64,000 nucleotides of DNA from Euphorbia lathyris (Eukaryota > Streptophyta > Magnoliopsida > Malpighiales > Euphorbiaceae): the NCBI RefSeq assembly GCF_963576675.1, contig NC_088911.1, positions 86,643,256 through 86,707,255 of the forward strand, read 5' to 3'. The notes beneath the pieces were generated by a model. It had not been told where the DNA came from. It saw only the letters and a program-made list of their open reading frames with translations, and did not search any database. Positions 10,285 through 21,798 of the stretch are shown here, in pieces. Position numbers and translations under genes: made by a program. Position 1 is the first letter of the stretch, and each line of letters opens with the position of its first letter.

Positions 10285-11628
10285 TGTTGAAACACCTTTC
10301 CACATAATTTTGATTTGACAAAATTGTTTAAGTATAATTAAAAACATATTCTAAACACACTAAGTTTAAATGCTTTGATTTATTCTACTAATGTGTTTGT
10401 TCAATGTTGAGTTAAATTGCTTATAAGACATAAGGATTAAAAGGCTCAAGCCCAATACGAAAGTCAAAGCCCAAGTCAAACAACTCAAGACAACTCGGCC
10501 CATGTCTATCAACACGATGTCGATGTGTACAAAACGCAACTCAGCAAGAGAAGGATCTAGAAGACCTTCTAGTAATAACTTCGGGACGAAGCTGCTGAGT
10601 AGATTCGACAAAGCGTACAAGACAGCAGCTGGCTAGAGAAAACTTCCAGACAAAGTGTTTCCACTTTGGGTAAAGTTCAGACGACACAGTATGCTGTCCA
10701 GTTGACTTTACCATATAAGGACAGACATTCTGCCGAGCTGACCAAAAGCTGACCGAGGATAGAAGATACTCAAATCTGATTGGCCGAGAGCTCTGAGCAA
10801 GTCAGGATGACAACGACAGGAAGTCGTTTCCCTCCAACGGTTATTTCGAAATTCGAAATGACCGATGCCTCAAGACGTCTCTATAAATAGTGCCATCAGA
10901 AGCTTCATTCACACGGAACTTGATCAAGCCATTACGCTGACCAAATTTCTACGCAAGTTCTGCAAGCAAAAAGCAAAGCAATCTTACACCAAATTTCATA
11001 TCTTTTGTGTAAAAGTCTAGAGTGATTATTCAATCATCTAAGGTGTCTTAGCAATCATTGTTTAGGACAAACAGCTATCATTTCTAGAGAATAAAAAGGA
11101 GAGGCTGAGTACTCGGTTATAGTACTCAGCAAGAGATTAGGATTGAGTAGAGGTATAGAGGAAGGTACTCTTGTTATACTCAGTTGCTAAGATTGTAAAA
11201 GGTTTGAGGCTCTACCTTTAAAGAGCTCAGTAGAGAATTCGAAAGCTCGGAATGTGTTCCGGGGACAAGACGTAGGCTTAGGAGCCGAACCTGGATAAAT
11301 CTACTGAGTAACGTATTTCTTACCTTAAACTCCTTATATATATTGCTTGCTTAAATAACTAAAAACTGACCAAGTAAAGAGGTCAAGCTGAGTTGTGCGC
11401 ATCAAACATCTGAGCTCAGGAATAGACTCTAAGTGCTATATCCTGACTCAAGTTAAGAAACTGACCTAGTCACCAGTTGACTAAGCCAGTATCTTGCTGT
11501 TTACTCAGCGCAGCTGTCAAAACCTTTTCTCTTAAGAAAAGAAGTCTGCCCTAATTTATTAAAAAGTTTAAATAGTTCCTAACCCCCCCCCCTTGGAACT
11601 ATACTTGTAACGTTATAAGGGACCAACA
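10285..11628 (+). repeat. 5' LTR of element B
   Basis: TGTTGAAACACC...GGGACCAACA, 1344 bp. A TATA box (CTATAAATAG) at 10881-10890 marks the likely promoter; the leader stem-loop is at 11104-11130 and ACGTAGGC...GCCGAACC is near 11270-11290. A C-run just before the LTR end varies in length among the LTR copies. Confidence 0.95.
11104..11130 (+). other. LTR leader stem-loop, element B copy
   Basis: GCTGAGTACT (11104-11113), loop CGGTTAT, AGTACTCAGC (11121-11130): ten perfect pairs, about 220 bases after the TATA box, so within the predicted RNA. In the 3' LTR copy the outermost pair is lost (ACTGAGTACT). Confidence 0.65.
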
Positions 11629-11630
11629 AG

Positions 11631-11642
11631 TGGTATCAGAGC
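11631..11642 (+). promoter_or_regulatory. Primer-binding site of element B
   Basis: TGGTATCAGAGC, complementary to the 3' end of plant initiator-Met tRNA, lies two bases after the 5' LTR. It primes minus-strand DNA synthesis in copia elements. Confidence 0.95.
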
Positions 11643-11690
11643 CTAAAAGCTCACTGTAAAAGGTTTAACAACCTTGAGCTGATCCACACT

Positions 11691-13430
11691 ATGGGCGAAA
11701 ACAGTACTCGGTTTCTCTCAGGAAACCAAACAACTCAGATATTGCCTGAGGGGCTGTCCATCACTCGGCCTCCCCTATTCTTCGGGTCTAACTATACCTT
11801 CTGGAAGAATAGGATGAAAAATTTCATTCAAGCTACAAATATGAGTGCCTGACTATCTATAGTGCAAGGCCCATTTGTACCTGTCGAAATTGTGGCTGGC
11901 CAAACAGTTGTAAAAGCTGAGGCCAAATGGACAGAGGATGATCTTAAGAAGCTTCAAAATCACACTTCGGCTATTAATATGCTTCACTGTGCGCTCGATG
12001 CTGTAGAATATAATAAAATCTCAGGTTGTGAGTCGGCACAAGAGATCTGGAAGAAGCTGGAGGTCACCTACGAAGGAACCAATAAAGTAAATGAGTCCAA
12101 GGTGAACCAGCATATGAGACTGTACGAGCTGTTCGAAATGAACAATGATGAGGGCATATCTGACATGAATGCAAGATTCACCAACATCATAAATGAGCTC
12201 AAGAGACTTGGGAAGATCTTCACTGAGGAAGAACAAGTTAAAAAGATACTCAGGAGTCTTCCTAAAGACTGGCAAGCAAAGAAGACTGCTGTTGAGGAAG
12301 CTCAGGACTTAACCACCTACAAATATGACTAACTCATCGGCTCATTGCTGACCCATGAGATATCAATGAAAAACTTCGAGGTGAAGGAAAAGTCTGAAGA
12401 TAAGAAGCAGAAATCTCTTGTCATGAAAGCTGACTCCACTGAAGGGAGCTCAACAGATGATGAGGAGATGGCTATGTTCAGAAGGAAGATGAAAAGGCTA
12501 TTCAGAAAAAATGACAAATATTCTAAGAAGCCTTACAGAAAGTTTGATAAGTATAAAGCTGACTCCAACGACAGCAAATACAAGAAAGACAACTCAAAGC
12601 CTATTACATGCTTTGAATGTCATCAAACTGGCCACATAAAGTCAAGCTGCCCCACGCTGAGGAAAGATAAGAAGAACGGCAAAAAGGCAATGGTGGCTAC
12701 ATCGAGCGACAGTGATGAGTCTTCATCAACAGAAGCTGAGGCCACCGAGTCAGCGAAGATATGCTTCATGGCTGACGAACTTGCTAAGCCGTGCGTTTCT
12801 GAGCATACTGACCCCTCCGTTGCATCTGAAGATGAGGAGCAATCAAATGAGGTAATACCACTTTCCCAGCTCAGAAACGAAATGGGTAATGCCCTGAGTG
12901 ATCTCTATACACTTATCAAAAAGTGTAATAAGAAAATTAGAGCACTCAGCAGGCGCTGTGACGAGGTTGAAGAGGTCAAGCTGAGTGACCTCAGATACCT
13001 TCTTTAGGACAACTCAACGTTGCATGATAACATGAAGATCATACATGAGTCTGTCTCTGAAGTCCAATCAGTTTCAAAGAAACTGAGAAAGGACGTCACA
13101 ACTATCCAGAACCAATTAAAGGTTCCAAATAAAAGAAACAGTCCTCTGAGAACTCAGTACCAAGGTACTCAGCAGAGATGGAATCCCCAGCGGAATGTCC
13201 AGTGTGACTTCTGTGGGAAGAAAGGTCACACCTCGAAGGTGTGCTGGCATGCTCGGTACTGGGGTGCTGACCAGTCAGTGAGACAACCTAAACAGAAGGT
13301 CAGCTGTGACTTCTGTGGAAAGAATGGCCATACTGTCTATGTATGTCGCCATAAAATAAAATATGATGCTTTACCTGTTGCACCTAACAAGCAAGGACCC
13401 AAAAAGAATTGGGTACCTAAAAGTAACTAG
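11691..13430 (+). pseudogene. gag of element B with three stop codons
   Basis: Capsid-nucleocapsid precursor. The start ATG (MGENSTRF) matches the intact gag of C at 27985. Three codons that are sense in C are stops here: TGA 11850-11852 (Cys in C), TAA 12330-12332 (Glu) and TAG 13005-13007 (Gln). The central part resembles the copia gag domain (EIWKKLEVTYEGTNKV, ILRSLPKDW). Three CCHC zinc knuckles follow: CFECHQTGHIKSSC, CDFCGKKGHTSKVC and CDFCGKNGHTVYVC. The natural stop (13428-13430) is shared with C. Confidence 0.9.
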
Positions 13431-13435
13431 TTACA

Positions 13436-16400
13436 ATGCAAGTAAGCTTGAGATGTGCTGAGAAGTCAAAGATGTGGTATATTGACAGCGCATGTTCGAG
13501 GCATATGACTGGTGATGAAACTCAGTTCATCACGTTTGAGCATAAACGAGGAGGAAGTGTAAGTTTTGGAGACAAAAAAAAGGGTAAGATAGTAGGGTCA
13601 GGAACCATTGGAGGTAACCCCACTATTGAGTCAGTCTCCCTAGTCAGCGGACTCAAATATAACTTACTCAGCGTAGCTCAGCTATGTGACAATGGGAGAA
13701 AAGTTATATTTGATGCTACTGGATGTAAAATATACGAGGGTAAAACAAATGAGTTAATCTTAACTGCCCCTCGCATAGATAATGTCTTTATGCTAGACTT
13801 AAAGAAAAAGTTTTCAAAAACTGTATGCTTAGTATCAAATGAAGAAAATTCCTGGCTATGGCACAGGAGACTTGGTCATGTAAGCATGGACCTCCTGGCC
13901 AAATTAGCAAGAAAGCAATTGGTTGAGGGACTGCCTGAACTTAAATTTGAAAAAGATCAATTATGCCACGCTTCCCAAGCTGGAAAACAAACCAAACAAT
14001 CTTTTCATAGTAAAAACATTGTCTCAACTAAGCGTCCGTTAGAGTTGCTACACTTGGATCTCTTCGGTCCAGTCCAGCCGCTGAGTCTGGGTGGAAGAAG
14101 ATTTTCCTTGGTCATTGTAGATGACTTCTCTCGGTACACTTGGGTCATCTTGCTGAGTAGCAAGGATGAGACCTTTGAGACATTTTCAAATTTGGTTAGA
14201 AAAATTGAAAATGATAAAGACCTAAAATTGGCTCACATCCGAAGTGATAATGGTGGAGAATTCAAAACCCAAAAGTTTGTTGAATTCTGTGAAGCCAGCG
14301 ACATTGACCACAATTTTTCTGCTCCTAGAACACCTCAACAAAATGGGGTTGTAGAAAGGAAGAACAGAACTCTGGTTGAAATAGCTAGGACAATGCTGGA
14401 TGAGCATAGGCTTCCAAAGTATTTTTGGGGAGAGGTTGTTAACACAGCATGCTATATTCTTAATAGGGCTCTAGTTAGACCTATATTAAAGAAAACCCCC
14501 TATGAACTTTGGAAAGGACGAAAGCCCAACATTGGATACTTTCGTGGCTGTAAATGTTTTATTTTGAATACCAAAGATAGCTTAGCAGAGTTTGACTCAA
14601 AAGCTGATGAGGCTATCTTTTTAGGCTACTCAACAAACAGCAAAGCATACAGAGTTTTTGATAAACGAACTCAAGTTTTAGAAGAGTCAGTACATGTTGA
14701 GTTCGATGAGACTAACCCTGCAGGTAGATACCAGCCACTGACCGAGGATGATCCACACTCAGTAACCGCTGACCAAGAACCAGCTGCTGAGTCATTCACT
14801 AAAAGGCTGACCAAGAGTAAGAGTGAACCTAAGATTACTTTCACTGACCAGTCTACTTCTGCAGAGATTGTTGAAACACAGACAGCATAAGACATAAATC
14901 TACCGAAAGAGATAAGGATTCCAAGAGGGCACTCAGAGAGTGCAATCCTTGATTCTGCTGGGAATACCCTGATGACGAGGAATCAACTCAGGAGGTACCT
15001 CAACAATGTAGCCGTCATCCCAGTACAGGAACCTAAGAACTTCGCTGATGCTGAGGAAGATGAATTCTGGATGAGCGCAATGCAAGAGGAACTTGACCAA
15101 TTCAGAAGAAACGATGTATAGGAGCTAGTGCCACATCCAAGGAGTCAGAAGACCATTGGAACAAGATGGGTCTTCCGCAACAAACTGGATGAGCAAGGAA
15201 ATGTAGTCAGGAACAAAGCAAGGCTTGTAGCTCAGGGCTACAGTTAGCAAGAAGGTATTGACTACGGTGAGACCTTTGCCCCAGTGGCAAGGCTAGAAGC
15301 TATTAGGATCTTATGTGCATATGTATCTTACATGAACTTTAAATTATTCCAAATGGATGTTAAGAGTGCATTTCTTAATGGAGTTATAAACGAGGAAGTT
15401 TATGTCAATCAACCTCCAGGGTTTGAGGATCCAAAATTCCCAAACCACGTTTATAAACTCAAAAAGGCTCTGTACGGTCTCAAGCAAGCACCACGTGCTT
15501 GGTATAAGAGGCTGACCAGTTTCCTGCTGACCAGAAATTATGTCAGGGGCAAAGCTGATACAACTTTATTCATTAAGAGAAAGGGTAAAGATACCCTGCT
15601 GGCTCAAATTTATGTTGATGATATAATATTTGGTGCAACTAACGAATCAATGTGCAAGGAATTTAGCAAACAAATGCAGACTGAGTTTGAAATGTCGATG
15701 ATGGGAGAACTCAACTTCTTTCTCGGACTTCAAATAAAACAAGGAAAGAATGGCATCTTCATCAGTCAAGCTAAATATGCCAAGGAGATATTAAAGAAAT
15801 ATGACTTGGAAAATTGCAAGCCAATATCCACTCCTATGGGCGCTGACACTGTCCTCTGCGCTGACGAGAATGGTAAGTCAGTAGACAGCAAATTGTATCG
15901 AGGTATGATAGGTTCTCTACTTTACTTAACAGCCAGTAGACCGGACATTCAGTTCTCAGTATGCTACTATGCTAGATATCAATCTAACCCTAAGGAATCT
16001 CATTACATAGCTGTAAAAAGAATCCTTAGATACTTGCAAAGCTCAGTGAACGCAGGTTTATGGTATCCCAACACACATGGCTTTACACTCGTTGGATACA
16101 CTGACGCTGACTATGGTCGAGACAAGCTAGAACGAAAAAGCACCTCTGGAGGATGCCATTTCTTAGGAAGCTATCTTGTATCTTGGTTCAGCAAGAAGCA
16201 GGCGTCAGTAGCCTTGTCTACCACTGAAGCTGAGTACATTGCTGCTGGTCACTGTGTTGCTCAAGTCCTATGGATTAAGCAACAGCTTGAAGACTCTGGT
16301 GTTCAAACAAAGACAATTGAGGTTAAATGCGACAATAAAAGTGCAATTGATCTATCAAAGAACCCAATTCAACACAGCAGAATGAAGCATGTCAGCATAA

Positions 16401-16558
16401 GGCATCACTTCATTAGAGACCATGTACTCAAAGGTGAGATAAAGCTGACCTACGTCCCAACGGATGAGCAGCTTACGGATATCTTCACAAAGCTAGTGGC
16501 TCGTGAACAGTTCAGCATACTGAGAGAAGCCATTGGTATGTTTAATCCTCTTCAGTAA
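13436..16558 (+). pseudogene. pol of element B (protease, integrase, RT, RNase H), broken
   Basis: The ATG at 13436 lies six bases after the gag stop, in the -1 frame relative to gag; C has the same arrangement. Domains in order: aspartic protease (WYIDSACSRHM), integrase zinc-binding segment (WHRRLGH), integrase core (DDFSRYTWV, RSDNGGEF, NGVVERKN), RT ([15 protein letters not shown]) and RNase H ([24 protein letters not shown]). Defects are TAA 14888-14890, TAG 15119-15121 and TAG 15245-15247. A 6-bp deletion near 14550 removes two residues. The CHAC of the integrase zinc finger is CHAS at 13973-13975. From 15284 to the end the RT/RNase H frame is open. Confidence 0.92.
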
Positions 16559-17002
16559 ATTCCCGTTCTAAAATGTGAATTTATGCTGAGTGAATTACTA
16601 TGCTGAATGATTTATGCAAATGCATGCTGAGTGATTATTATGCTGAGCACTTAACACAAAATACACATAAATACTGAGTCAATATGCACACCGAGTAGTA
16701 ATCTTAAACTGAGAAATCATTCTTTCATATACTACTGACCACTCAGAATTCAAAACACTTAGTATTCTAAATGCTGAGTGTTAGATCCGTTGCACTTATT
16801 GCTTAAGCACGTGAATAGCCAGGATCTTTGTCGGTTGACAATCCCAAGGCAAAACTGACACATGGATTCGATAAGATCCACTCTTCACCGCTATAAATAA
16901 AGGGTAAATCCCCATTCTTTATTTTCTTTACATCCACCGAATTCTAAGGCAAAGGCTTTCTCTCTAAAAACTCTCAAAGCTTCCCAAACAAATTCTGAAA
17001 CT
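16559..17002 (+). promoter_or_regulatory. pol-extra ORF spacer with TATA-like box, probable internal promoter
   Basis: The spacer carries CTATAAATAA at 16891-16900, about 110 bases before the extra-ORF ATG (17003), followed by a pyrimidine-rich leader. A G-box-like CACGTG lies near 16808. Element C has the same layout (TATA at 33217-33225, ATG at 33335). A dense cluster of CTGA words lies at 16585-16790. Promoter function is inferred from sequence only. Confidence 0.5.
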
Positions 17003-19905
17003 ATGACTAAAGTTTCCTTCAACATTTCCGGTGCCGGCCACCCTAAGCCCAGCTCCGATGAAACCTCCAGGCAAACCTCTGTGCCTAAAACTACTAAGGT
17101 CACTACGCCGAGTAAAGGAAAAACTGGGCAAGCTACCTCCTCCCAAGAAAAACCGACCAAAACCAGAACCTATACCAAGGTCTTTGGTAACATTAGCGAA
17201 TGGAAGGTGGACTTCTCACGATGGGTCTCTGAGTCCTTCGTAACCTCCGAGCAACCCATCTGCGAATGGATATCGCAAAATGGATGGACAGGCTATTCTC
17301 TATTAGGGATCACACTTATCCTGACCTCGTAAGGGAATTCTACCATAATCTCCGAGTTGCTGATGACAACCAGGATTATCTGGCAACTGTGGTAAGAGAA
17401 AAGACCATCTTCATAAACCCTAACTATCTAGCAAATTTGCTGAAGTTGAAAAATGAAAGAGCAAAGCTGAGAAGATCTGGAGATCAGGACAATACTGGGT
17501 ACGAAGTCACCTTCTGTAAACCTGAAGGCCACTCAGGAGAAGTCTCCAGTTCCTCTATGGGTCAGCACCAAAAGATGGCTCACTATCTGCTGAGTTACTT
17601 CATCTACCCCAAGATCAACTGCACCACCTCAGCAACGAACTTTGAGCAATGCTTCATATGGCATATGCTGACATATAAGCCAATCAACATGCCAGTATTC
17701 CTCATTGCTGGGTTCCTACGAAGCACTGGAACTCTAAGACTGGGCTCGCTCATCACCAGGATCCTCATTGATCACAAGATAGACCTAACTGATGAAGTTA
17801 AAGCTAGAGGATCTGAAATCACAGTAGCTTCGCTGAGGGCTTTGAAGTTCAATCAGCCTCTGAAGAAAGGAAAAACTGCTGCTGCTGGTGAACAAGAAGC
17901 TGAGGAAACAGCTGTCCCGAAGAAAGGGAGAAGAACTAAGGCTCCAGCTGCCCATAAGAGGAAAGTTGTTGAGACCACTTCAAAGAAAGCTGAACCTAAG
18001 GCAAAGAAGCCTAAGTCAGCTGTTGAACCAAGTCAGGAAAGACCTCAGTCAACTGAGAAAAGGAACAGGCAAGATGAGCCTGAAACTGAGAAAAGAACAA
18101 ATGCTGATGAGCAACCTCAGAAGAAGCAGAAGCCTTCTTCACTGACTCCCATCGATGCTATCCCTACTGACATTGTTGTGCCTGGTGACTCTCACTTCAC
18201 ACAGTGTCTAGGAACTGTAGCTGAGCAAGAAGAAGATGAGGTGCATTTGGATGATCAGTTCATTGCACAAGTTGAGGAAGAACTAGATGGTGACAGTTCA
18301 GAGGATGAAGAAGAAGAAGAGGCCAGCGGTCAGGATGACGCTGAGGACAATGAGGAAACAACCAGTGAGGTTGAAGCTGAGCAAGCCAATACTGAGTTGG
18401 CTGCTGGAGAAGAACAAGAACTTGACCAACACAATGTTGATCAAGTCCAAGAGCAAGCTGACCAGCTTAATGCTGAGCAAGAAGAATCTTCTCCATCTCA
18501 CTCAGGAGAGTCTATTAAAGCTGACACTCCTCCTCGCAGAAGAAGATTGGTTAAGGCAAGTGAGAAGACAGTCAGCGAGCCTCCTGTTCAACTACCAACT
18601 ATACCTGACTTTGTTATTCAGAAGCCAACCCAAGACCCTTCTCAACTCAAGCTGAAATTTTTCAAAAGACAACCAACTTCTACTACATCGGCTTCCATTG
18701 AAAAGCAAGCCTCTGTTTCTTCACCAAAGGAACACGCCGACTTGAATGCTTCCGCTAACTCAACAAGTCAAGTTGAGCCGATTCCTGTCAATGCTGTTAC
18801 CTCAAGCACTACACTGACTCAGGACATTCCTGCTCCAGTCAGCACTGACAGCATAAGAATTACCTCTTCTCCACTCAACATATCTGCCGATCAATCAGTT
18901 CTACCATAACCCCAAGTGCAGATTGGAACCACACTTCCAATCACTGACCAGTTTATCCCACTAACTCCTCTTCCAACCGGTCATACTGACATAACTGGGC
19001 AACTAAATGAAGGATCTCTAAGCTACATGAATGTCACTGAGTCTGGCAAACGCATCATTGACTCAGTACAGACTTTGATCAAAGACCTTCAACAATCTTC
19101 TACTCCTGCTGCTGGATCTTCTAATGTAGAGACTACTCAGCTCTCCCAAGTAACTCAGCTTCTAAACGAAGTTAAGGGATTTAAGGACTTGCTGAGTATC
19201 ATCATTACCTATCAAGCACAGCAAGCTAAGCAGGATTCCATCGCAAAGCTGGCTGAGATCCAGCTGACAACAGTTCAACACTTAAATGCTCTACAACAAC
19301 AAGTTCAGACCTTGTCAGCTGCGAACACATGCTATGCTACCTCTGATGAAGTGAAGATGCTCTTTGATCAGCTTCACATCGAGCAACTCAAAACCAATGA
19401 GCAAATGGTTTCTTATTCTCAGTGCTCCGTTGAGCAAATTGGTGAGGCCGTTCGACTGCTGAATCTGAACAAGCAAGAAATGGATACTGACGCTATGAAG
19501 CAAAATGAAATGATGTCTATCACTAGACAAACCTTCAATTACATACGTCACAGCAATGTTCAACGTCAATACTATGACACCTACTTCCTCAAAACATTCC
19601 ATCAAGTCATTGCGGGTCTGACTGATGCACTTACATGGATAGGCAAAGCTGAAGCCTTCACTGTCAGCATGATCAGCGGTGCTGAGCTTAATATACCCAC
19701 CGAGGTTTCAGACAGTGGTGTGGCTATTTTTGATGGTGTCAATGAAAGCGCCGACCGACTTAAAGCGCTATCTACAGAACTGACCAGAGCTGTCTTAACC
19801 GACACCTTTAGGATTCCTCCTCCCGATGCTGACAAAACGGGGGAGAAAGAACAAGCGAGAACACAGCATGAGTCTAGTCAGTCCAAACAAAAGAGAAAGA
19901 AATAG
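17003..19905 (+). pseudogene. Extra (post-pol) ORF of element B, frameshift and one stop
   Basis: About 965 codons overall. The start (MTKVSFNI) is conserved with C (MTKLSFNI). A 1-base deletion near 17293, inside the WTGLFS motif, shifts the frame; reading continues at 17266-18909. A TAA at 18907-18909 then interrupts it, and the same frame runs on to 19905. Parts: short basic N-terminal tail; globular region of about 250 residues (LVREFYHNL, MGQHQKMAHYLLSYF, FEQCFIWHMLTY, LRLGSLITRIL); acidic and Lys/Glu/Gln-rich middle; conserved helical C-terminus (VTQLLNEVKG, QCSVEQIGEAVRLLNLNKQEM). The globular part seems related to the Pfam plant transposon-protein domain found near copia and gypsy elements. 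I find no membrane segment supporting an envelope role. Confidence 0.85.
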
Positions 19906-20354
19906 ATATAGGCTAGCTCAGTATAGGCTAAGTATGTAGTCTCTATTTCTATGCCTGTCTTCAACTTTTGTTTGTAAACACTGACTACCTATATTAAATA
20001 TCAATACTTGCATCTTTTGTTCAAACACTGAGTTATGAATTGTTTTCATGCGATGCTGTGTATTATGTCATTATGTATCTTCAATTAAAATCAGCTATGT
20101 TTAAATGCTTATAAAATTTATTGATTGAACCAAATGCTGATAACATGTTTGACATTGACTTACATGTAGTCTTATAAAACTCATTGAACAAACAAATTAC
20201 TCAGCGCCCTCTGAATGATAAAACCTTCCGCTTAATACTGAGTAAAATAGAATATGTTCCATGAGCTGACCTATATCTGAAAACTGACCTTAGACCTACT
20301 CGATTAAACCTTCAAGTGTTTAGAGTAAAACTAAGTCAGTAGCTCATCCCTTAC

Positions 20355-20450
20355 GGGGGAGTTTGCTAAGTTATATTAGGTCAACTATCATGGGGGAGCT
20401 CAACACTGAGTTCCTCGCTGAATAGTTTTGCCAACATCAAAATGGGGGAG
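20355..20450 (+). promoter_or_regulatory. Three polypurine tracts of element B
   Basis: GGGGGAG at 20355-20361, 20392-20398 and 20444-20450; the last lies two bases before the 3' LTR. Multiple tracts are a Sirevirus signature. Confidence 0.9.
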
Positions 20451-20452
20451 TT

Positions 20453-21798
20453 TGTTGAAACACCTTTCCACATAATTTTGATTTGACAAAATTGTTTAAG
20501 TATAATTAAAAACATATTCTAAACATACTAAGTTTAAATGCTTTGATTTATTCTACTAATGTGTTTGTTCAATGTTGAGTTAAATTGCTTATAAGACATA
20601 AGGATTAAAAGGCTCAAGCCCAATACGAAAGTCAAAGCCCAAGTCAAACAACTCAAGACAACTCGGCCCGTGTCTATCAAAACGATGTCGCTGTGTACAA
20701 AACGCAACTCAGCAAGAGAAGGATCTAGAAGACCTTCTGGGAATAACTTCGGGACGAAGCTGATGAGTAGATTCGACAAAGCGTACAAGACAACAGCTGG
20801 CTAGAGAAAACTTCCAGACAAAGTGTTTCCACTTTGGGTAAAGTTCAGACGACACAGTATGCTATCCAGTTGACTTTACCATATAAGGAGAGACATTCTG
20901 CCGAGCTGACCAAAAGCTGACCGAGGACAGAAGATACTCAAATCTGATTGGCCGAGAGCTCTGAGCAAGTCAGGATGGCAACGACGGGAAGCCGTTTCCC
21001 TCCAATGGTTATTTCGAAATTCGAAATGACCGATGCCTCAAGACGTCTCTATAAATAGTGCTATCAGAAGAAGCTTCATTCACACAGAACTTGATCAAGC
21101 CATTACGCTGACCAAATTTCTACGCAAGTTCTGCAAGCAAAAAGCAAAGCAATCTTACACCAAATTTCATATCTTTTGTGTAAAAGTCTAGAGTGATTAT
21201 TCAATCATCTAAGGTGTCTTAGCAATCATTGTTTAGGACAAACACTTATCATTTCTAGAGAATAGAAAGGAGAGACTGAGTACTCGGTTATAGTACTCAG
21301 CAAGAGATTAGGATTGAGTAGAGGTATAGAGGAAGGTACTCTTGTTATACTCAGTTGCTAAGATTGTAAAAGGTTTGAGGCTCTACCTTTAAAGAGCTCA
21401 GTAGAGAATTCGAAAGCTCGGAACGTGTTCCGGGGATAGGACGTAGGCTTAGGAGCCGAACCTGGATAAATCTGCTGAGTAACGTATTTCTTACCTTAAA
21501 CTCCTTATATATATTGCTTGCTTAAATAACTAAAAACTGACCAAGTAAAGAGGTCAAGCTGAGTTGTGCGCATCAAATATCTGAGCTCAGGAATAGACTC
21601 TAAGTGCTATATCCTGACTCAAGTTAAGAAACTGACCTAGTCACTAGTTGACTAAGCCAGTATCTTGCTGTTTACTCAGCGCCGCTGTCAAAACCTTTTC
21701 TCTTAAGAAAAGAAGTCTGCCCTAATTTATTAAAAAGTTTAAATAGTTCCTAACCCCCCCCCTTGGAACTATACTTGTAACGTTATAAGGGACCAACA
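20453..21798 (+). repeat. 3' LTR of element B
   Basis: 1346 bp with the same TGTTG/CAACA ends as the 5' LTR. It differs by about 28 substitutions and a 3-bp GAA insertion. It is followed directly by the target duplication GTTCT. Confidence 0.95.

Larger units (their letters stand above)
10285..21798 (+). mobile_element. Complete Sirevirus-type copia element B (11.5 kb)
   Basis: It is flanked by the 5-bp duplication GTTCT (10280-10284 and 21799-21803) and splits a LINE. Order: 5' LTR, Met-tRNA primer site, gag, pol (protease-integrase-RT-RNase H), spacer with TATA box, extra ORF, three GGGGGAG tracts, 3' LTR. By hand count the two LTRs differ at about 28 of 1345 positions (roughly 2%), suggesting a fairly recent insertion. 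Gag, pol and the extra ORF all carry stops or frameshifts, so this copy cannot be autonomous. Confidence 0.95.

Noticed and set aside
17003..19905. Calling the extra ORF an envelope gene
   Set aside because: Only its position supports this; I find no signal peptide, transmembrane segment or fusion-like stretch in any of the three copies.
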